Assembly: GCF_021284745.1 (NCBI RefSeq)
Contig: NZ_CP089925.1
Location: 1,673,001-1,737,000 of the forward strand
DNA: 64,000 nt
Direction: 5' to 3'
From: Lysobacter sp. KIS68-7
GTDB taxonomy: Bacteria > Pseudomonadota > Gammaproteobacteria > Xanthomonadales > Xanthomonadaceae
The translations under genes were made by a program, and so were the position numbers. The notes beneath the pieces are model-generated. The model was not told where the DNA came from. It did no database searches and saw only the letters and a list, made by a program, of their open reading frames with translations. Below are positions 19,314-28,456 of the stretch, piece after piece (position 1 is the first letter of the stretch; each line of letters begins with the position of its first letter).

Positions 19314-19330
19314 GGGCCTATTATCGCGTC
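19314..19330. promoter_or_regulatory. Shared bidirectional leaderless promoter core
   Basis: Only 17 bp separate two divergent ATG codons. Their A/T core reads TATTAT (19319-19324) on the plus strand and GATAAT (19320-19325) on the minus strand, each exactly 6 bases before its start codon. Both are good -10 hexamers. The -35 regions would have to lie inside the opposite coding sequence. Confidence 0.55.
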
Positions 19331-19711
19331 ATGAGCGACGACTTCCTTGCCTACCTCGATGAGTTGTTCTCGGACTTCGGCCCGATCACCTCGCGGGCGA
19401 TGTTCGGTGGGCACGGCGTGTACCACGCGGGGAAGATCCTGGGCATCGTCATCGACGACGCGCTCTACCTGAAGGCCGACGCGGAAACGGTGCCGTTCTT
19501 CGAAGCCGCGGGCTGCGCGCCCTTCCTGTACGACGCGGGCGACAAGCAGATCGCGATGTCCTACTGGTCCTTGCCGGCCGAGGCCATGGATTCGCCGCAG
19601 GAGTTCCTGCCCTGGGCACAGCGTGCGTGGGAGGCGGTGCTGCGCAAGCCGCCCGCCCGTGCGCGCAAGCGCCGCGCGAAACCCGCGCGCAAGACGCCCT
19701 CGCGCCGCTAG
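19331..19711 (+). CDS. TfoX/Sxy N-terminal domain protein
   Basis: 126 aa. The TfoX N-terminal fold is clear: LDELFSDFGPITSRAMFGGHGVYHAGKILGIVIDDALYLKAD, the usual opening of this domain, and a later YWSLPAEAMD. In Haemophilus and E. coli the two-domain Sxy/TfoX activates competence genes with CRP; this protein has only the N-terminal domain, then a very basic tail (ARARKRRAKPARKTP) that may bind nucleic acid. A competence role is therefore not established. No ribosome site is present; TATTAT lies 6 bases before the ATG. The stop codon shares its bases with that of the convergent LysR gene (CTAG, 19708-19711). Confidence 0.9.
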   Translation: MSDDFLAYLDELFSDFGPITSRAMFGGHGVYHAGKILGIVIDDALYLKADAETVPFFEAAGCAPFLYDAGDKQIAMSYWSLPAEAMDSPQEFLPWAQRAWEAVLRKPPARARKRRAKPARKTPSRR

Positions 19712-20595
19712 CCGGCGGCCGCCGTTGCCATCAGCCAATCCACGAAGGACTGCGCCGCGGGCCGCAGCCTTTTATGGGTCGGATACACGATGTGGTAACT
19801 CCATCGCGCCGCCAAGCGAGGGCCGGGCAGTTCGACCAGCGTGCCCGCCTGGAGATAGGGCACCACCACGCGTTCGCGCGCGAGCGCCGCCCCCAGTCCG
19901 TTGACCGCGGCCATGAAGGCATCCGTCGTATCGCTGAAGCTGTGGCGCTCGTCGAGCCGTGCGCCGTGCACGCCCGCATGCCGGAACCAGTCGTGCCAGC
20001 CTTGGCGCGCGTGGTCGACGATCAGCGGCAGGCGCGCGACGTCTTCTGGCGTGCGCACTTCGTCGAATCCGGCCAGCCGCGGTGAGGCGACCGGGAACAA
20101 GGTCTCGTCCATCAGGTGCAGCGCGGTGAGCCCCGGCCAATGCCCGGGCCCATGGCGGATGCCGAGGTCGGGGCCGCCCTCGTCGAAACGCGCGAGCGTC
20201 GATTCGGTATCGAAGGCCAGGCGGATGTGCGGGTGTTTTTTCTGGAACTCCGCCAGCCGCGGCGTGAGCCAGGTGTAGGTGAGCGAATGCAGCGTGGTGA
20301 CGCGGACCTTGTGTTCCTCGTCCCGATCCGTCCGCAGGCTGCGCAACGTGCCTTCCATGTCGGCGAGCGCGCTGCCCGAGGCATCGGCCAGGCGCCGGCC
20401 TTCGACGGTGAGCGTCACGCCGCGTGCGTGGCGTTGGAACAACGCGACGCCCAGGCGCGATTCCAGCTTGCGCACGTGGTGGCTGACGGCGCTCGCCGTG
20501 AGGTTCAGTTCCTCCGCGGCGTGCGCGAAGTTCTGGTGGCGGGCGGCGGACTCGAAGGCCGAGAGGGCGGGGAGCCAATCGGGGCGCAGGACCAT
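19708..20595 (-). CDS. LysR family transcriptional regulator, GcvA-like
   Basis: 295 aa. The N-terminal winged helix (LPALSAFESAARHQNFAHAAEELNLTASAVSHHVRKLE, about 9-46) and the GVALFQRHARGVTLT wing are typical of the GcvA/AmpR branch. A substrate-binding domain follows (RLAFDTESTLARFDEGGPDLGIR). It is divergent from an EamA transporter gene across a 110-bp gap containing a TTTG-N11-CAAA dyad, the usual arrangement for a regulator controlling its neighbour and itself. The inducer is unknown. Confidence 0.92.
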   Translation of the reverse strand: MVLRPDWLPALSAFESAARHQNFAHAAEELNLTASAVSHHVRKLESRLGVALFQRHARGVTLTVEGRRLADASGSALADMEGTLRSLRTDRDEEHKVRVTTLHSLTYTWLTPRLAEFQKKHPHIRLAFDTESTLARFDEGGPDLGIRHGPGHWPGLTALHLMDETLFPVASPRLAGFDEVRTPEDVARLPLIVDHARQGWHDWFRHAGVHGARLDERHSFSDTTDAFMAAVNGLGAALARERVVVPYLQAGTLVELPGPRLAARWSYHIVYPTHKRLRPAAQSFVDWLMATAAAG

Positions 20596-20705
20596 GGCGG
20601 AGCCTCAAGCGAGGTTTGTGTCTGGCGTGCAAAGTATGCGCTTGCGGGGCATTGTGCAGCGCGGAAAATGTGCGGTCCGCCAAAAGCGACTTTTGAGGCT
20701 CCCCC
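20596..20705. promoter_or_regulatory. LysR/EamA divergent control region with mirrored leaders
   Basis: GGAGCCTCAA (20599-20608) and TTGAGGCTCC (20693-20702) are perfect 10-bp inverted copies, each ending 3 bases before a start codon, so both mRNAs begin with TTGAGGCTCC and carry the same GAGG ribosome site. Between them, TTTG (20615-20618) and CAAA (20630-20633) spaced by 11 bases form a LysR-type dyad. Confidence 0.6.
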
Positions 20706-21602
20706 GTGAATTCCGTCGCCGCTCCCTCCCCTGGATTCGAAGCGACGCGCACCCGCGCCTGGATCACCCCCCTCGAGATCGGCGTGCTCGGTGCGATCTG
20801 GGGAGCCTCGTTCTTGTTCATGCGCGTGGCCGCGCCGGAGTTCGGCGCTGCCCCGCTGGTCGACGTGCGGCTGGCGCTGGGCGCCATCGTGCTGCTGCCG
20901 TTCCTGTGGCGCTCGCGCGCGCATTTCCCGCTGAAGCTGTGGCCGAAGCTTGCGCTGATCGGCGCGATCAATTCGGCGGTGCCCTTCGTGTTGTTCGCAT
21001 GGGCCGCGCAGCGCGCGCCTGCGGGCGTCGGCGCGATCTGCAATTCGATGACGGTGTTGTTCACCGCGATCGTGGGCGTACTGTTCTTCGGCGAGAAGAT
21101 CAGTGCGCGACGCGCGGGAGCGGTGCTGGTCGGCTTCCTCGGCGTGGTCGTGCTCGCCAGCGGCAAGACCGCAGGCGCGAGCCTCGGTTGGGCGGTCGCG
21201 GCCGGCACGGGTGCGGCGGTGCTCTATGGCATCGGCATCAACCTCGTGCGCCGCCATCTCACGGGCCTGCCGCCGGCAGCCGTGGCGTCCGCGACGCTCA
21301 CGACGTCCGCGTTGCTGCTGCTTCCCTTCGCGATCGCGCAATGGCCGGACCATGCGATCTCGACGAAGTCCTGGCTGGCCACGGCGACCCTGGGCGTTCT
21401 GTGCACCGGCATCGCCTTCGTCATGTATTACCGGTTGATCGCGCGCGTCGGCGCGAGCCGCGCAGCGACCGTGACCTACCTCGTGCCGGTGTTCGGCATC
21501 GCGTGGGCATGGCTGCTGCTCGGCGAAGCGGTGACGCCGACGATGCTCGCCGCCGGCTTGCTGATCCTCGGCAGCGTCGCCTTCAGCCAGCGCGCGAAGT
21601 AA
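20706..21602 (+). CDS. EamA/DMT family transporter
   Basis: 298 aa, ten membrane helices in two EamA repeats (GVLGAIWGASFLFMRVAAPE; GWAVAAGTGAAVLYGIGINLVRRH), ending with the common LGEAVTPTMLAAGLLILGSVA. It is an inner-membrane exporter or importer of a small metabolite. The start is a GTG at 20706 with GAGG in the leader, a leader copied in mirror image before the LysR gene. The regulator next door probably controls it. It ends 4 bp before the convergent DUF3999 gene. Confidence 0.92.
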   Translation: MNSVAAPSPGFEATRTRAWITPLEIGVLGAIWGASFLFMRVAAPEFGAAPLVDVRLALGAIVLLPFLWRSRAHFPLKLWPKLALIGAINSAVPFVLFAWAAQRAPAGVGAICNSMTVLFTAIVGVLFFGEKISARRAGAVLVGFLGVVVLASGKTAGASLGWAVAAGTGAAVLYGIGINLVRRHLTGLPPAAVASATLTTSALLLLPFAIAQWPDHAISTKSWLATATLGVLCTGIAFVMYYRLIARVGASRAATVTYLVPVFGIAWAWLLLGEAVTPTMLAAGLLILGSVAFSQRAK

Positions 21603-21606
21603 TCCT

Positions 21607-22959
21607 TCAGCGCTGTTCCGGCGCCTTGCGCAGCACCTGCAGCGCAAGGAAGCCGACGACCAGCGCGCCGATCACCAACACGCCCCACAACACCATTTGC
21701 CGCCAGTCCTGCGGCGTCATGTGCTGCGCGAGTGCGGCATCGCCGGCCAGCGCGACACCGGTGCCGAGCGTCGCGGCTGCCGGTCGCCACTGATCGCCAC
21801 GTTGCTGTTGCATCGCTTCCACCAGGCGCGGCAGCGGTGCCTCCGCGCGACGCGCACGCGCGCTGCCTGCGACGAGCGCAAAGGGCGGCGTGCCCTGTGC
21901 GAGGAAGACGACGACTTCCGGGCGATAGCCCAGGCGGAGCGTCGGCGATTCGGTCGGCTTCCCCGATTGCGCGACGAGGCGCCAATGGCGATCGCGCACG
22001 GGGCCACCTAAGGTCCCGACCGGCGCGGACGCCGCGGCCCCTGCCTTGTCGGCAACGCGATAGGCGATCCACGGGCCGGCGCGCAGCACCCACGGTGCAT
22101 CGTCGTCCGCGCGCGATTCCACGCGCCATTCGATCGCGGCATTGCCGTTGGATTGCACGTCGACGCGTTCGATCGGGAAACGACCACCAAGCTCGAATTC
22201 GTACCCTTGCTTGTTGTCGCCCTTCGACGTCGACTGCAACGCTTCCCATTGCCACGGCACTTCCTGCGGCGCCGTCGCGATGCGCGCAGCGACCTGCTGC
22301 AAGGGCAACGTGGGCGCGGCGTCGACGGGCACAAGGCGCACGTAACGCGCTGCGCCTTCCAGCGCGACATCGGTGCGCGCCAGGCGACGGCCGTCCTGCG
22401 CCAGGGACAGCACCTGCGCGTGCGTCGCGAGCGTGCGCCACTGCTGCAGGTCGTCGCTGCCCTCCACGCGGAAGGCCGCATCCACCTGCGCATCCGGGCG
22501 CAAACCCAGTTCCAGCGCATCGATGCGTCCCTTCACCGCGCTCAGGTCGAACAGGAACGCGCGCGCATTGCTGCCGATGCCCTCGCGCGTGGCCTGCGCC
22601 TGCAGCGACAGGATCCGGCCCGCCGTATCGCGCTGCGCGATCAAGGCCAGTGAACCGGCATCGCCACCGTCCGGCACCTGCAACGCGAACCACGGCACCT
22701 GCGTGCGCGTGGGCTTCGAGGCGAGTGGCGCATCGGGCGCGAACACGTCCGACGCCACCGGCTTGCCGCCTGCATCCATCACATCGAGATCGCGCAGGTC
22801 GGACGAGGCGATGGTGCGATACACCTCGGGCGTGAGTTCGACGCGGTACGCACCGGCATCCGCGCTCGGCAACTGCACGGTCCATTTGCGCGCGTAATCC
22901 GGCGTCGCGCTCGCCGCGACGAGCAAGGGCAGGGCACACACCACGATCCAGCGCTTCAT
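21607..22959 (-). CDS. DUF3999 family membrane-anchored protein
   Basis: 450 aa with a signal peptide (WIVVCALPLLVAASATPDY) and a C-terminal membrane helix (QMVLWGVLVIGALVVGFLALQVL, about 420-442), leaving a large beta-rich domain in the periplasm. The layout and the immediate neighbour match the DUF3999 family, which is usually encoded next to a DUF2339 protein. Its start overlaps the DUF2339 stop (ATGA, 22956-22959), so the two are translationally coupled and probably form one envelope complex. Biochemical function is not known for this pair. Confidence 0.88.
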   Translation of the reverse strand: MKRWIVVCALPLLVAASATPDYARKWTVQLPSADAGAYRVELTPEVYRTIASSDLRDLDVMDAGGKPVASDVFAPDAPLASKPTRTQVPWFALQVPDGGDAGSLALIAQRDTAGRILSLQAQATREGIGSNARAFLFDLSAVKGRIDALELGLRPDAQVDAAFRVEGSDDLQQWRTLATHAQVLSLAQDGRRLARTDVALEGAARYVRLVPVDAAPTLPLQQVAARIATAPQEVPWQWEALQSTSKGDNKQGYEFELGGRFPIERVDVQSNGNAAIEWRVESRADDDAPWVLRAGPWIAYRVADKAGAAASAPVGTLGGPVRDRHWRLVAQSGKPTESPTLRLGYRPEVVVFLAQGTPPFALVAGSARARRAEAPLPRLVEAMQQQRGDQWRPAAATLGTGVALAGDAALAQHMTPQDWRQMVLWGVLVIGALVVGFLALQVLRKAPEQR

Positions 22960-25568
22960 GCGGTCGCCTCCGGGGCGGGCGCGCGCGGCGGTGCCGGCGC
23001 GAGATAACCGACGATCGTGCACAGCAGGCCGAAGGCGAGGAACGACGCGATGCCGAGCCCGTTGCCGAGGTTGCTGCGGTCGATCAACACGAGTTTCGCG
23101 AGCACCACCGCCATCAGCACCGCGCCCACGAGCCACAGACCGCGCTGGCCGCGGCGCGAACCGACCACCCACGCGACCACGCCCAGGATGCTCCAGACGA
23201 CCGTGAGGCTGGTCTGCGCCAGGCTCGTGCCGATGAGGCCGTCGCCCCACGGGACGCCGCCCCAGTGATGCACGACGTGCAGCACGACCGAGGTGATCCA
23301 GGCGAAAGCGAACACGGAGACAAGTGAGATGCGGCGATTGACGAACAGTGCGGGTGCGTGATCCGTCGCCAGCCACACGGCGGACAACACGATCGTCGCG
23401 AGCTGCACGAGTTCCATTGGATTGGCGACGGGCACCCACGGCAGCGGCGCGCTCGGGCCTGCGACGAACAGGCTGCCGATCCAACCCAGGGCCATCAGCA
23501 CGAACATCGTGGTGGTGAACGACTTGCGCTTGCGGTCGAACTCCTCGTGCAGCGGCGCGGCGAGCCACGCCCAGCGATACAGACTCGCCATCGCCACGGC
23601 GAGCCACGGCAGCGACACCGCGGCGACGACCCATCCGTCGTCGAGGTCGAACTCGTTCGCGGCCCACCCGAAGGCGAGCGACAGCACCGACGGCCACACC
23701 AACCACCAGGCGAACTGCGCATTCGCCGCGACGCGATGTTCGGCGCCGCGCAGGCAGGCGAGGCTGCGCATGCCGAGCGCGGCGTACACCGCCCACGCGG
23801 CGAGGCCCCAACCCTGGAAGGGTTGGTCGTGTTCGAGCGTTTGCCACAGCGCGAGCGGCGCTGCGACGACGAACGCGAACAAGGTGGTCAAGGCGAGCAG
23901 TCCACCCGGACGGCGGCGATGCGCTTCCGCCGCAAACCAACCAGTGACTGCGGCGAGGGCGAGCAACGCATCGGGTGCGTGCTTGTCGGACAGGTCCGCG
24001 AGGATCTCCGCGGTGCCGTTGCCGATCCACCACAACAGCCCCCAGACGTAGAACACGCCGGCCATCAGTCCGTTGCGATAGCGCCACGCCGAGGCGAACG
24101 CCGCCATCGCGATGATCAGCGCGCTCATGAACGCCGCATTCGCGACGGGCGCCAGGTCACGGTCCACGCTGCCTTCGATCGTCGCCAGGTACGTGAACGC
24201 GGCGATCAACTGCAACGCAATGCCGGACCATTCGGGGATGCGCCGATCCTGGCGCAGGCCAAGCCACACCAGGCCCGCGCCTTCCAGCGCGAACACGCTC
24301 GCCGTCGCGCGCGCCGACAAGGCGAGCGGCACCGACAAGGTCGCAAAGGCCGCCGCAAGCAAGGCATAGGCTTCACCGAGCACGCGCGCGCGCATGACCC
24401 ACGCCAGCGCCGCATACAGCACCGCGAGTCCGAGCGCGTTGAACGCGAGCGGCATCCGCTCGCCGTGCAGCAGGCCGGCCTGCAGGGCGAAGGCCACCAA
24501 CGGCGTGGCGAACACGAGCGTGCCGTCGATGAAATCCCGGCGCTCCATCGGTTGCCGCAACGCATGCAGCAGCGGAATGAGCAGGTAGAACGCGAAGAAC
24601 AGCAGCAGGAAGGGTTCGGTGGTGTTGAACTTCGACGGCGCGTAGTCCAGCACGCCCCAGGCCGTGCCGATGCCGAACGTGAAGGCAAACCCGAGCAGGT
24701 TGAGCACGCGCCAGCGCTTCCACCAGGCCACGCCGAAGATGCCCGCATTGAGCATCGCGTAGTACGAGAACAGCGCGACATGGTTGCCGCTGCCCGTCGA
24801 CAACCAGATCGGGGCGAGGAAGCCGGCGAGCGTGGCGAAGAACGCCAGCGCCTTCGCGTCCTGCAGCACCGCCAGCACCATCGCACCCGCGACGATCACG
24901 ATGCTCAGCGCGAACGCGACGCCCGCGGGCAGCAGGCCGTACAACTTGAAGGCCGCGAAGATCGTCATCAACAGCACGCCGATCGCGCCGCCCTGCAGGC
25001 TCAGCGCGAACACGCGGTTGGCGTCGCGCTTTCGCCACGCGAACACGAGTGCTGCGAGCGCCGCGGCCGCGACAGCGGCCAGGCGCAATTCGATGGGCGC
25101 GTTCAACCAGCCCTGGTCGCTCGCGTACTTCAACAGCGCGGCGACGCCGGCGAACAACACGAGGATGCCGACCTTCACCGGCACGTTGCCTTCGGTGAAC
25201 CAGTGCTTCACCGCGTCGATGGCGCGATCGAAGAGGGACGGGAGTTCGGGTTCGCCCCACGTCGCGGCGGGCTGCGGTGCGGACGCTGCGATCGGTTCGC
25301 GCGCATGGATCGGCGCGGGCGCAGGCGCCGCTGGTCGCGGCGGCGGTGCGGGCGTTGGTCCGGCAACGGGTGGTGGCGGCGGCGCAGGCGCAGGCGCGGG
25401 GGCGGGCGTCGGTGCAGGCCGGGAGACCGGCTCGGAGGGCCGCGGCGTGCGAGCACGCAAGTCCCACAGATCCTGTTCCAGCATGCCGATGCGGTGCTTC
25501 AGCCCCGACATCGCACTCCAGGCCACGATCGCGATCACGATCGCGATGATGCTCAGCAACGCTTCCAC
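22956..25568 (-). CDS. DUF2339 family polytopic membrane protein
   Basis: 870 aa. It has an N-terminal membrane helix (LLSIIAIVIAIVAWSAM), a short coiled stretch, a long Pro/Ala-rich linker (about residues 42-95) and then more than twenty membrane helices, the hallmark of DUF2339. The chosen start is a GTG at 25568 because GGGGAG lies just upstream and the membrane helix begins at once; an upstream ATG would add 21 unrelated residues across that ribosome site. The partner DUF3999 gene overlaps its stop codon. Function is unknown; such pairs are thought to act in the cell envelope. Confidence 0.88.
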   Translation of the reverse strand: MEALLSIIAIVIAIVAWSAMSGLKHRIGMLEQDLWDLRARTPRPSEPVSRPAPTPAPAPAPAPPPPPVAGPTPAPPPRPAAPAPAPIHAREPIAASAPQPAATWGEPELPSLFDRAIDAVKHWFTEGNVPVKVGILVLFAGVAALLKYASDQGWLNAPIELRLAAVAAAALAALVFAWRKRDANRVFALSLQGGAIGVLLMTIFAAFKLYGLLPAGVAFALSIVIVAGAMVLAVLQDAKALAFFATLAGFLAPIWLSTGSGNHVALFSYYAMLNAGIFGVAWWKRWRVLNLLGFAFTFGIGTAWGVLDYAPSKFNTTEPFLLLFFAFYLLIPLLHALRQPMERRDFIDGTLVFATPLVAFALQAGLLHGERMPLAFNALGLAVLYAALAWVMRARVLGEAYALLAAAFATLSVPLALSARATASVFALEGAGLVWLGLRQDRRIPEWSGIALQLIAAFTYLATIEGSVDRDLAPVANAAFMSALIIAMAAFASAWRYRNGLMAGVFYVWGLLWWIGNGTAEILADLSDKHAPDALLALAAVTGWFAAEAHRRRPGGLLALTTLFAFVVAAPLALWQTLEHDQPFQGWGLAAWAVYAALGMRSLACLRGAEHRVAANAQFAWWLVWPSVLSLAFGWAANEFDLDDGWVVAAVSLPWLAVAMASLYRWAWLAAPLHEEFDRKRKSFTTTMFVLMALGWIGSLFVAGPSAPLPWVPVANPMELVQLATIVLSAVWLATDHAPALFVNRRISLVSVFAFAWITSVVLHVVHHWGGVPWGDGLIGTSLAQTSLTVVWSILGVVAWVVGSRRGQRGLWLVGAVLMAVVLAKLVLIDRSNLGNGLGIASFLAFGLLCTIVGYLAPAPPRAPAPEATA

Positions 25569-25659
25569 GTTTATCCGCTCCCCTTCCCCTGGGTCAGCGC
25601 GCATTCCGCCAGCGAACGCGGCCGAATGCAAATGTGCCGCGGAGACCCTCAGTTCGGGC

Positions 25660-26520
25660 TCATTTCCCCAGCAGTTCGATCAGCGCCATCGCCGCGGCGG
25701 GATTGCGTTCCTTGCCGGCGTTGATGAAGAAGACAAAGACGTCGCGGTGTTCGGCGTTCGGCGCGGAGCCGGCGAGCCTCGGCAGGTCGTCGGGTTCGCC
25801 GCCTTGTGCCCAGGTGCGTGCGCGCTTCGCCCAAGCCTTCAGGTCAGCGGGCGCATAGCCGGTCTTCAACGCACTTTGCGAACGCATCAAACGCGCATAC
25901 GTGAAGTCCGCAGTGGCATCGGCGAACGACGGCCAGTCGGTCGAATCGGTGAACACCAACGCGGCGTTCTTCGCGCGTGCAAGATCGACGAGCGCGGTAT
26001 CGACGCAGGCGGCGTCGCGCACTTCCAGCGCATGCCGCAACCTGCGCCCGCCGGCTTCCGTCGGCAATCCATCGACGAACTTCGCGAAGTCCTCGCGATC
26101 CAGCTTGCGTTCGAACTGCCACAACACCGCGCCGAGCTTGTCGCCCAGCGTGGACAGGCCACCGACGAAGGCTTCGGCTTGCCCCAACGCGTTCGCGAGC
26201 ACCTTCGCCTGCACGATGCGCATCGGCGCTTTCGCGGTGAACACGAAGCCGGGCGGTGCTTCGTCGCGCCAGCGCGCATAGGTGTCGGGCTTCTGCGCGG
26301 CGTAGTAGGTGCCGTTGATCTCGATGGCGCTCAGGCGGCGGCTCGCGTATTCGAGCTCGCGGCGCTGCACCAGCCCGGCGGGGTAGAAGTTGTCGCGCCA
26401 GGGCGCGAAGGTCCAGCCGCCCACCCCCACGCGGATGCCGTCGATCGCGCCGGGCGGCTCGGGAAGGCCGAGGTCGGCGTCCCCTTTGGGGCCGGGCTTG
26501 GGGGAACGAGGCGTCGCCAT
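25660..26520 (-). CDS. DUF72 family protein
   Basis: 286 aa, TIM-barrel-like DUF72 (YecE) fold: IRVGVGGWTFAPWRDNFYPAGL opens the domain, then LSAIEINGTYYAAQKPDTYARWRDEAPPGF, KLGAVLWQFE and the C-terminal DVFVFFINAGKERN. No signal peptide is seen. The function of this widespread family is not settled. The ATG at 26520 is preferred since TACCCT (26527-26532, minus strand) lies 6 bases upstream, the leaderless-type spacing seen for other genes here; an ATG at 26541 would add seven residues and is also possible. Confidence 0.9.
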   Translation of the reverse strand: MATPRSPKPGPKGDADLGLPEPPGAIDGIRVGVGGWTFAPWRDNFYPAGLVQRRELEYASRRLSAIEINGTYYAAQKPDTYARWRDEAPPGFVFTAKAPMRIVQAKVLANALGQAEAFVGGLSTLGDKLGAVLWQFERKLDREDFAKFVDGLPTEAGGRRLRHALEVRDAACVDTALVDLARAKNAALVFTDSTDWPSFADATADFTYARLMRSQSALKTGYAPADLKAWAKRARTWAQGGEPDDLPRLAGSAPNAEHRDVFVFFINAGKERNPAAAMALIELLGK

Positions 26521-26615
26521 GCCGCGAGGGTAGCGCGCCATGACTTGCGAGCCATCGACGCCGCCTGCACAAGGCCGCGATACTCCGCGACAGCCTCATC
26601 CCGGAACTTCCCGTC

Positions 26616-28238
26616 ATGACCCGTTCGTTCCTTCCGCTCGCCATCGCCCTGGCGCTCGTCGCGCCATCCGCCGCGTTCGCACAGGCTGCACCCGCCGCGC
26701 AGGCGCAGACGCAATCCGCAGAAGACGCGCGCCTCGCCGGCTTCGATGCTTACGTCGACGCCGTGCGCAAGCAGTTCGACGTGCCCGCCATCGCGGTGGC
26801 GATCGTGGAGAACGACCGCATCGTGTTCGAACGCGGTTTCGGCCCGCGCGAAATGGGCAAGCCCACGCCGGTGGACGAGCACACGCTGTTCGCCATCGCC
26901 TCCAACACCAAGGCCTTCACCGCCGCCTCGCTGTCGATCCTGGCCGACGAAGGCAAGCTCAAGCTCGATGATCGCGTCATCGACCACCTGCCGTGGTTCC
27001 GCATGTCCGATCCGTATGTCACGCGTGAAATGCGCATCCGCGACCTGCTCTCGCATCGCAGCGGCCTGACGCTCGGCGCGGGCGACCTGCTGTATTGGCC
27101 GACGACCTCCTACACCACCGAGGAAGTCGCGCATCGCCTGAAGGACGTGCCGCTCGGCGGTTCCTTCCGCGGCCAGTACGCCTACGACAACATCCTGTTC
27201 GGCGTCGCCCAGCTCGTGATCGAACAGGCCAGCGGGCAAAGCTACGAAAGCTTCCTGCGCGAGCGCATCTTCAAGCCGCTCGGCATGAACGACACGCGCT
27301 TCAACAGCGATCGCCTGGAGAAGGGCGACAACGTCGCGACCGGTTATGCCAAGGCTGACTTCAAGGACCTGCAGCCAGCGCCGCGCATGACGTGGGGCAA
27401 CGTGTCGGGCGCGGGCGGCATCTATTCCAGCGTGCACGACCTGTCGAAGTGGATGCGCATGCAACTCGCCGGCGGCGTGTACACCGATGCGAACGGCAAG
27501 GAACAACGCCTCTTCAGCAAGAAGCGCCAGGACGGCATGTGGTCGATCGTCACGCCGATCCCGGTGAACGATCCGTCGGTGCCGGAGCTGCGGCCCGCGA
27601 AGCCGAACTTCCTCGGTTACGGCGAGGGCTGGCAGCTGTCGGATTACCGCGGCAACAAGCTGGTGTGGCACACGGGCGGTTGGCCGGGCATGGTCTCGCG
27701 CCTGACGCTGGTGCCGGATCGCAAGATCGGTGTGATCGTGCTGACGAGCCAGGAAGTCGGCGCAGCGTTCAACGCGGTGACGATGCAGGCGCTCGACGCG
27801 ATGCTGGAGGCGCCGAAGACGGATTGGCTCGGTGCGTATGCGAAGGCGGTGGCGAAGCAGCAGGGCAATGCGGACGAGGATTGGCAGAAGCATGTGGCGG
27901 CGCGGAAGCCGAATTCGCCGCCGTCGTTGCCGTTGGGGCAGTACGCGGGGACGTATCGGGATCCTTGGTACGGGGATGTCGTGATCAAGCAGGAAGGCGG
28001 GAAGCTGGTGATTCGCTTCTCGAAGACGGCGGATCTGGTCGGTGATATCGAGCCATGGCAGAACGATACGTTCGTGATCAAGTGGCGGGAGCGGTGGCTC
28101 AATGCGGATGCGTTCCTGACCTTCGACCTCGATGCGGATGGGAAGATTCGCGAAGCGCGGATGGAGCCGATTTCGCCTTTGACGGATTTCAGTTTCGACT
28201 TCCAGGATCTGCGGTTGGCGCCTGTCGAGAAGCAGTAA
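26616..28238 (+). CDS. Periplasmic serine hydrolase, beta-lactamase class C/esterase type
   Basis: 540 aa with a signal peptide cleaved near AFAQ. The active-site motifs of class C beta-lactamase relatives are present: SxxK as SNTK (96-99), YxN as YDN in QYAYDNILFG, and HTGG in LVWHTGGWPG. A C-terminal DUF3471 domain of about 100 residues (QYAGTYRDPWYGDVVIKQEGG) follows. Such proteins are usually peptidases or esterases, not true AmpC enzymes. A GATACT -10 candidate lies at 26579-26584. From about 27,780 the codon choice changes to GAT, CGG and GGG in place of GAC, CGC and GGC, continuing beyond the gene. Confidence 0.9.
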   Translation: MTRSFLPLAIALALVAPSAAFAQAAPAAQAQTQSAEDARLAGFDAYVDAVRKQFDVPAIAVAIVENDRIVFERGFGPREMGKPTPVDEHTLFAIASNTKAFTAASLSILADEGKLKLDDRVIDHLPWFRMSDPYVTREMRIRDLLSHRSGLTLGAGDLLYWPTTSYTTEEVAHRLKDVPLGGSFRGQYAYDNILFGVAQLVIEQASGQSYESFLRERIFKPLGMNDTRFNSDRLEKGDNVATGYAKADFKDLQPAPRMTWGNVSGAGGIYSSVHDLSKWMRMQLAGGVYTDANGKEQRLFSKKRQDGMWSIVTPIPVNDPSVPELRPAKPNFLGYGEGWQLSDYRGNKLVWHTGGWPGMVSRLTLVPDRKIGVIVLTSQEVGAAFNAVTMQALDAMLEAPKTDWLGAYAKAVAKQQGNADEDWQKHVAARKPNSPPSLPLGQYAGTYRDPWYGDVVIKQEGGKLVIRFSKTADLVGDIEPWQNDTFVIKWRERWLNADAFLTFDLDADGKIREARMEPISPLTDFSFDFQDLRLAPVEKQ

Positions 28239-28268
28239 GACGACGAATCCACGAGAGGGGCGCGCCGT

Positions 28269-28355
28269 GATCGCCGCGACGTTTGCCCCTTTTCTCCGCG
28301 CGCGCACTCCGGGCGCGCTTTTACGCTCCGAGAAGGGGCAAACGCCGCGACGATC
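28269..28355. repeat. Long imperfect hairpin, 23-bp arms
   Basis: Arms 28269-28291 and 28333-28355 match at 21 of 23 positions around the core GTTTGCCCCTT / AAGGGGCAAAC. The loop contains a second GCGCGC stem. Both mismatches become G-U pairs in a minus-strand transcript, so RNA pairing would be retained in that direction. Confidence 0.8.
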
Positions 28356-28456
28356 CGGCACGCTCGCGATTTGGTTGTTGCGCGACAGCCCTTGTGGGTT
28401 TTGGTCTCGTCTCAATTCGATCGTTGCGCGGCGAACCGCCTCGGCTCCGGATGGTC

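Noticed and set aside
19331-19711. Calling the TfoX-like protein a competence regulator
   Set aside because: Only the N-terminal TfoX domain is present, with a basic tail in place of the second domain, and no competence genes are nearby.
26616-28238. Calling the class C serine hydrolase an AmpC beta-lactamase
   Set aside because: It has SxxK, YxN and HTGG, but the DUF3471 domain and overall features place it with peptidase/esterase relatives; no AmpR gene is adjacent.
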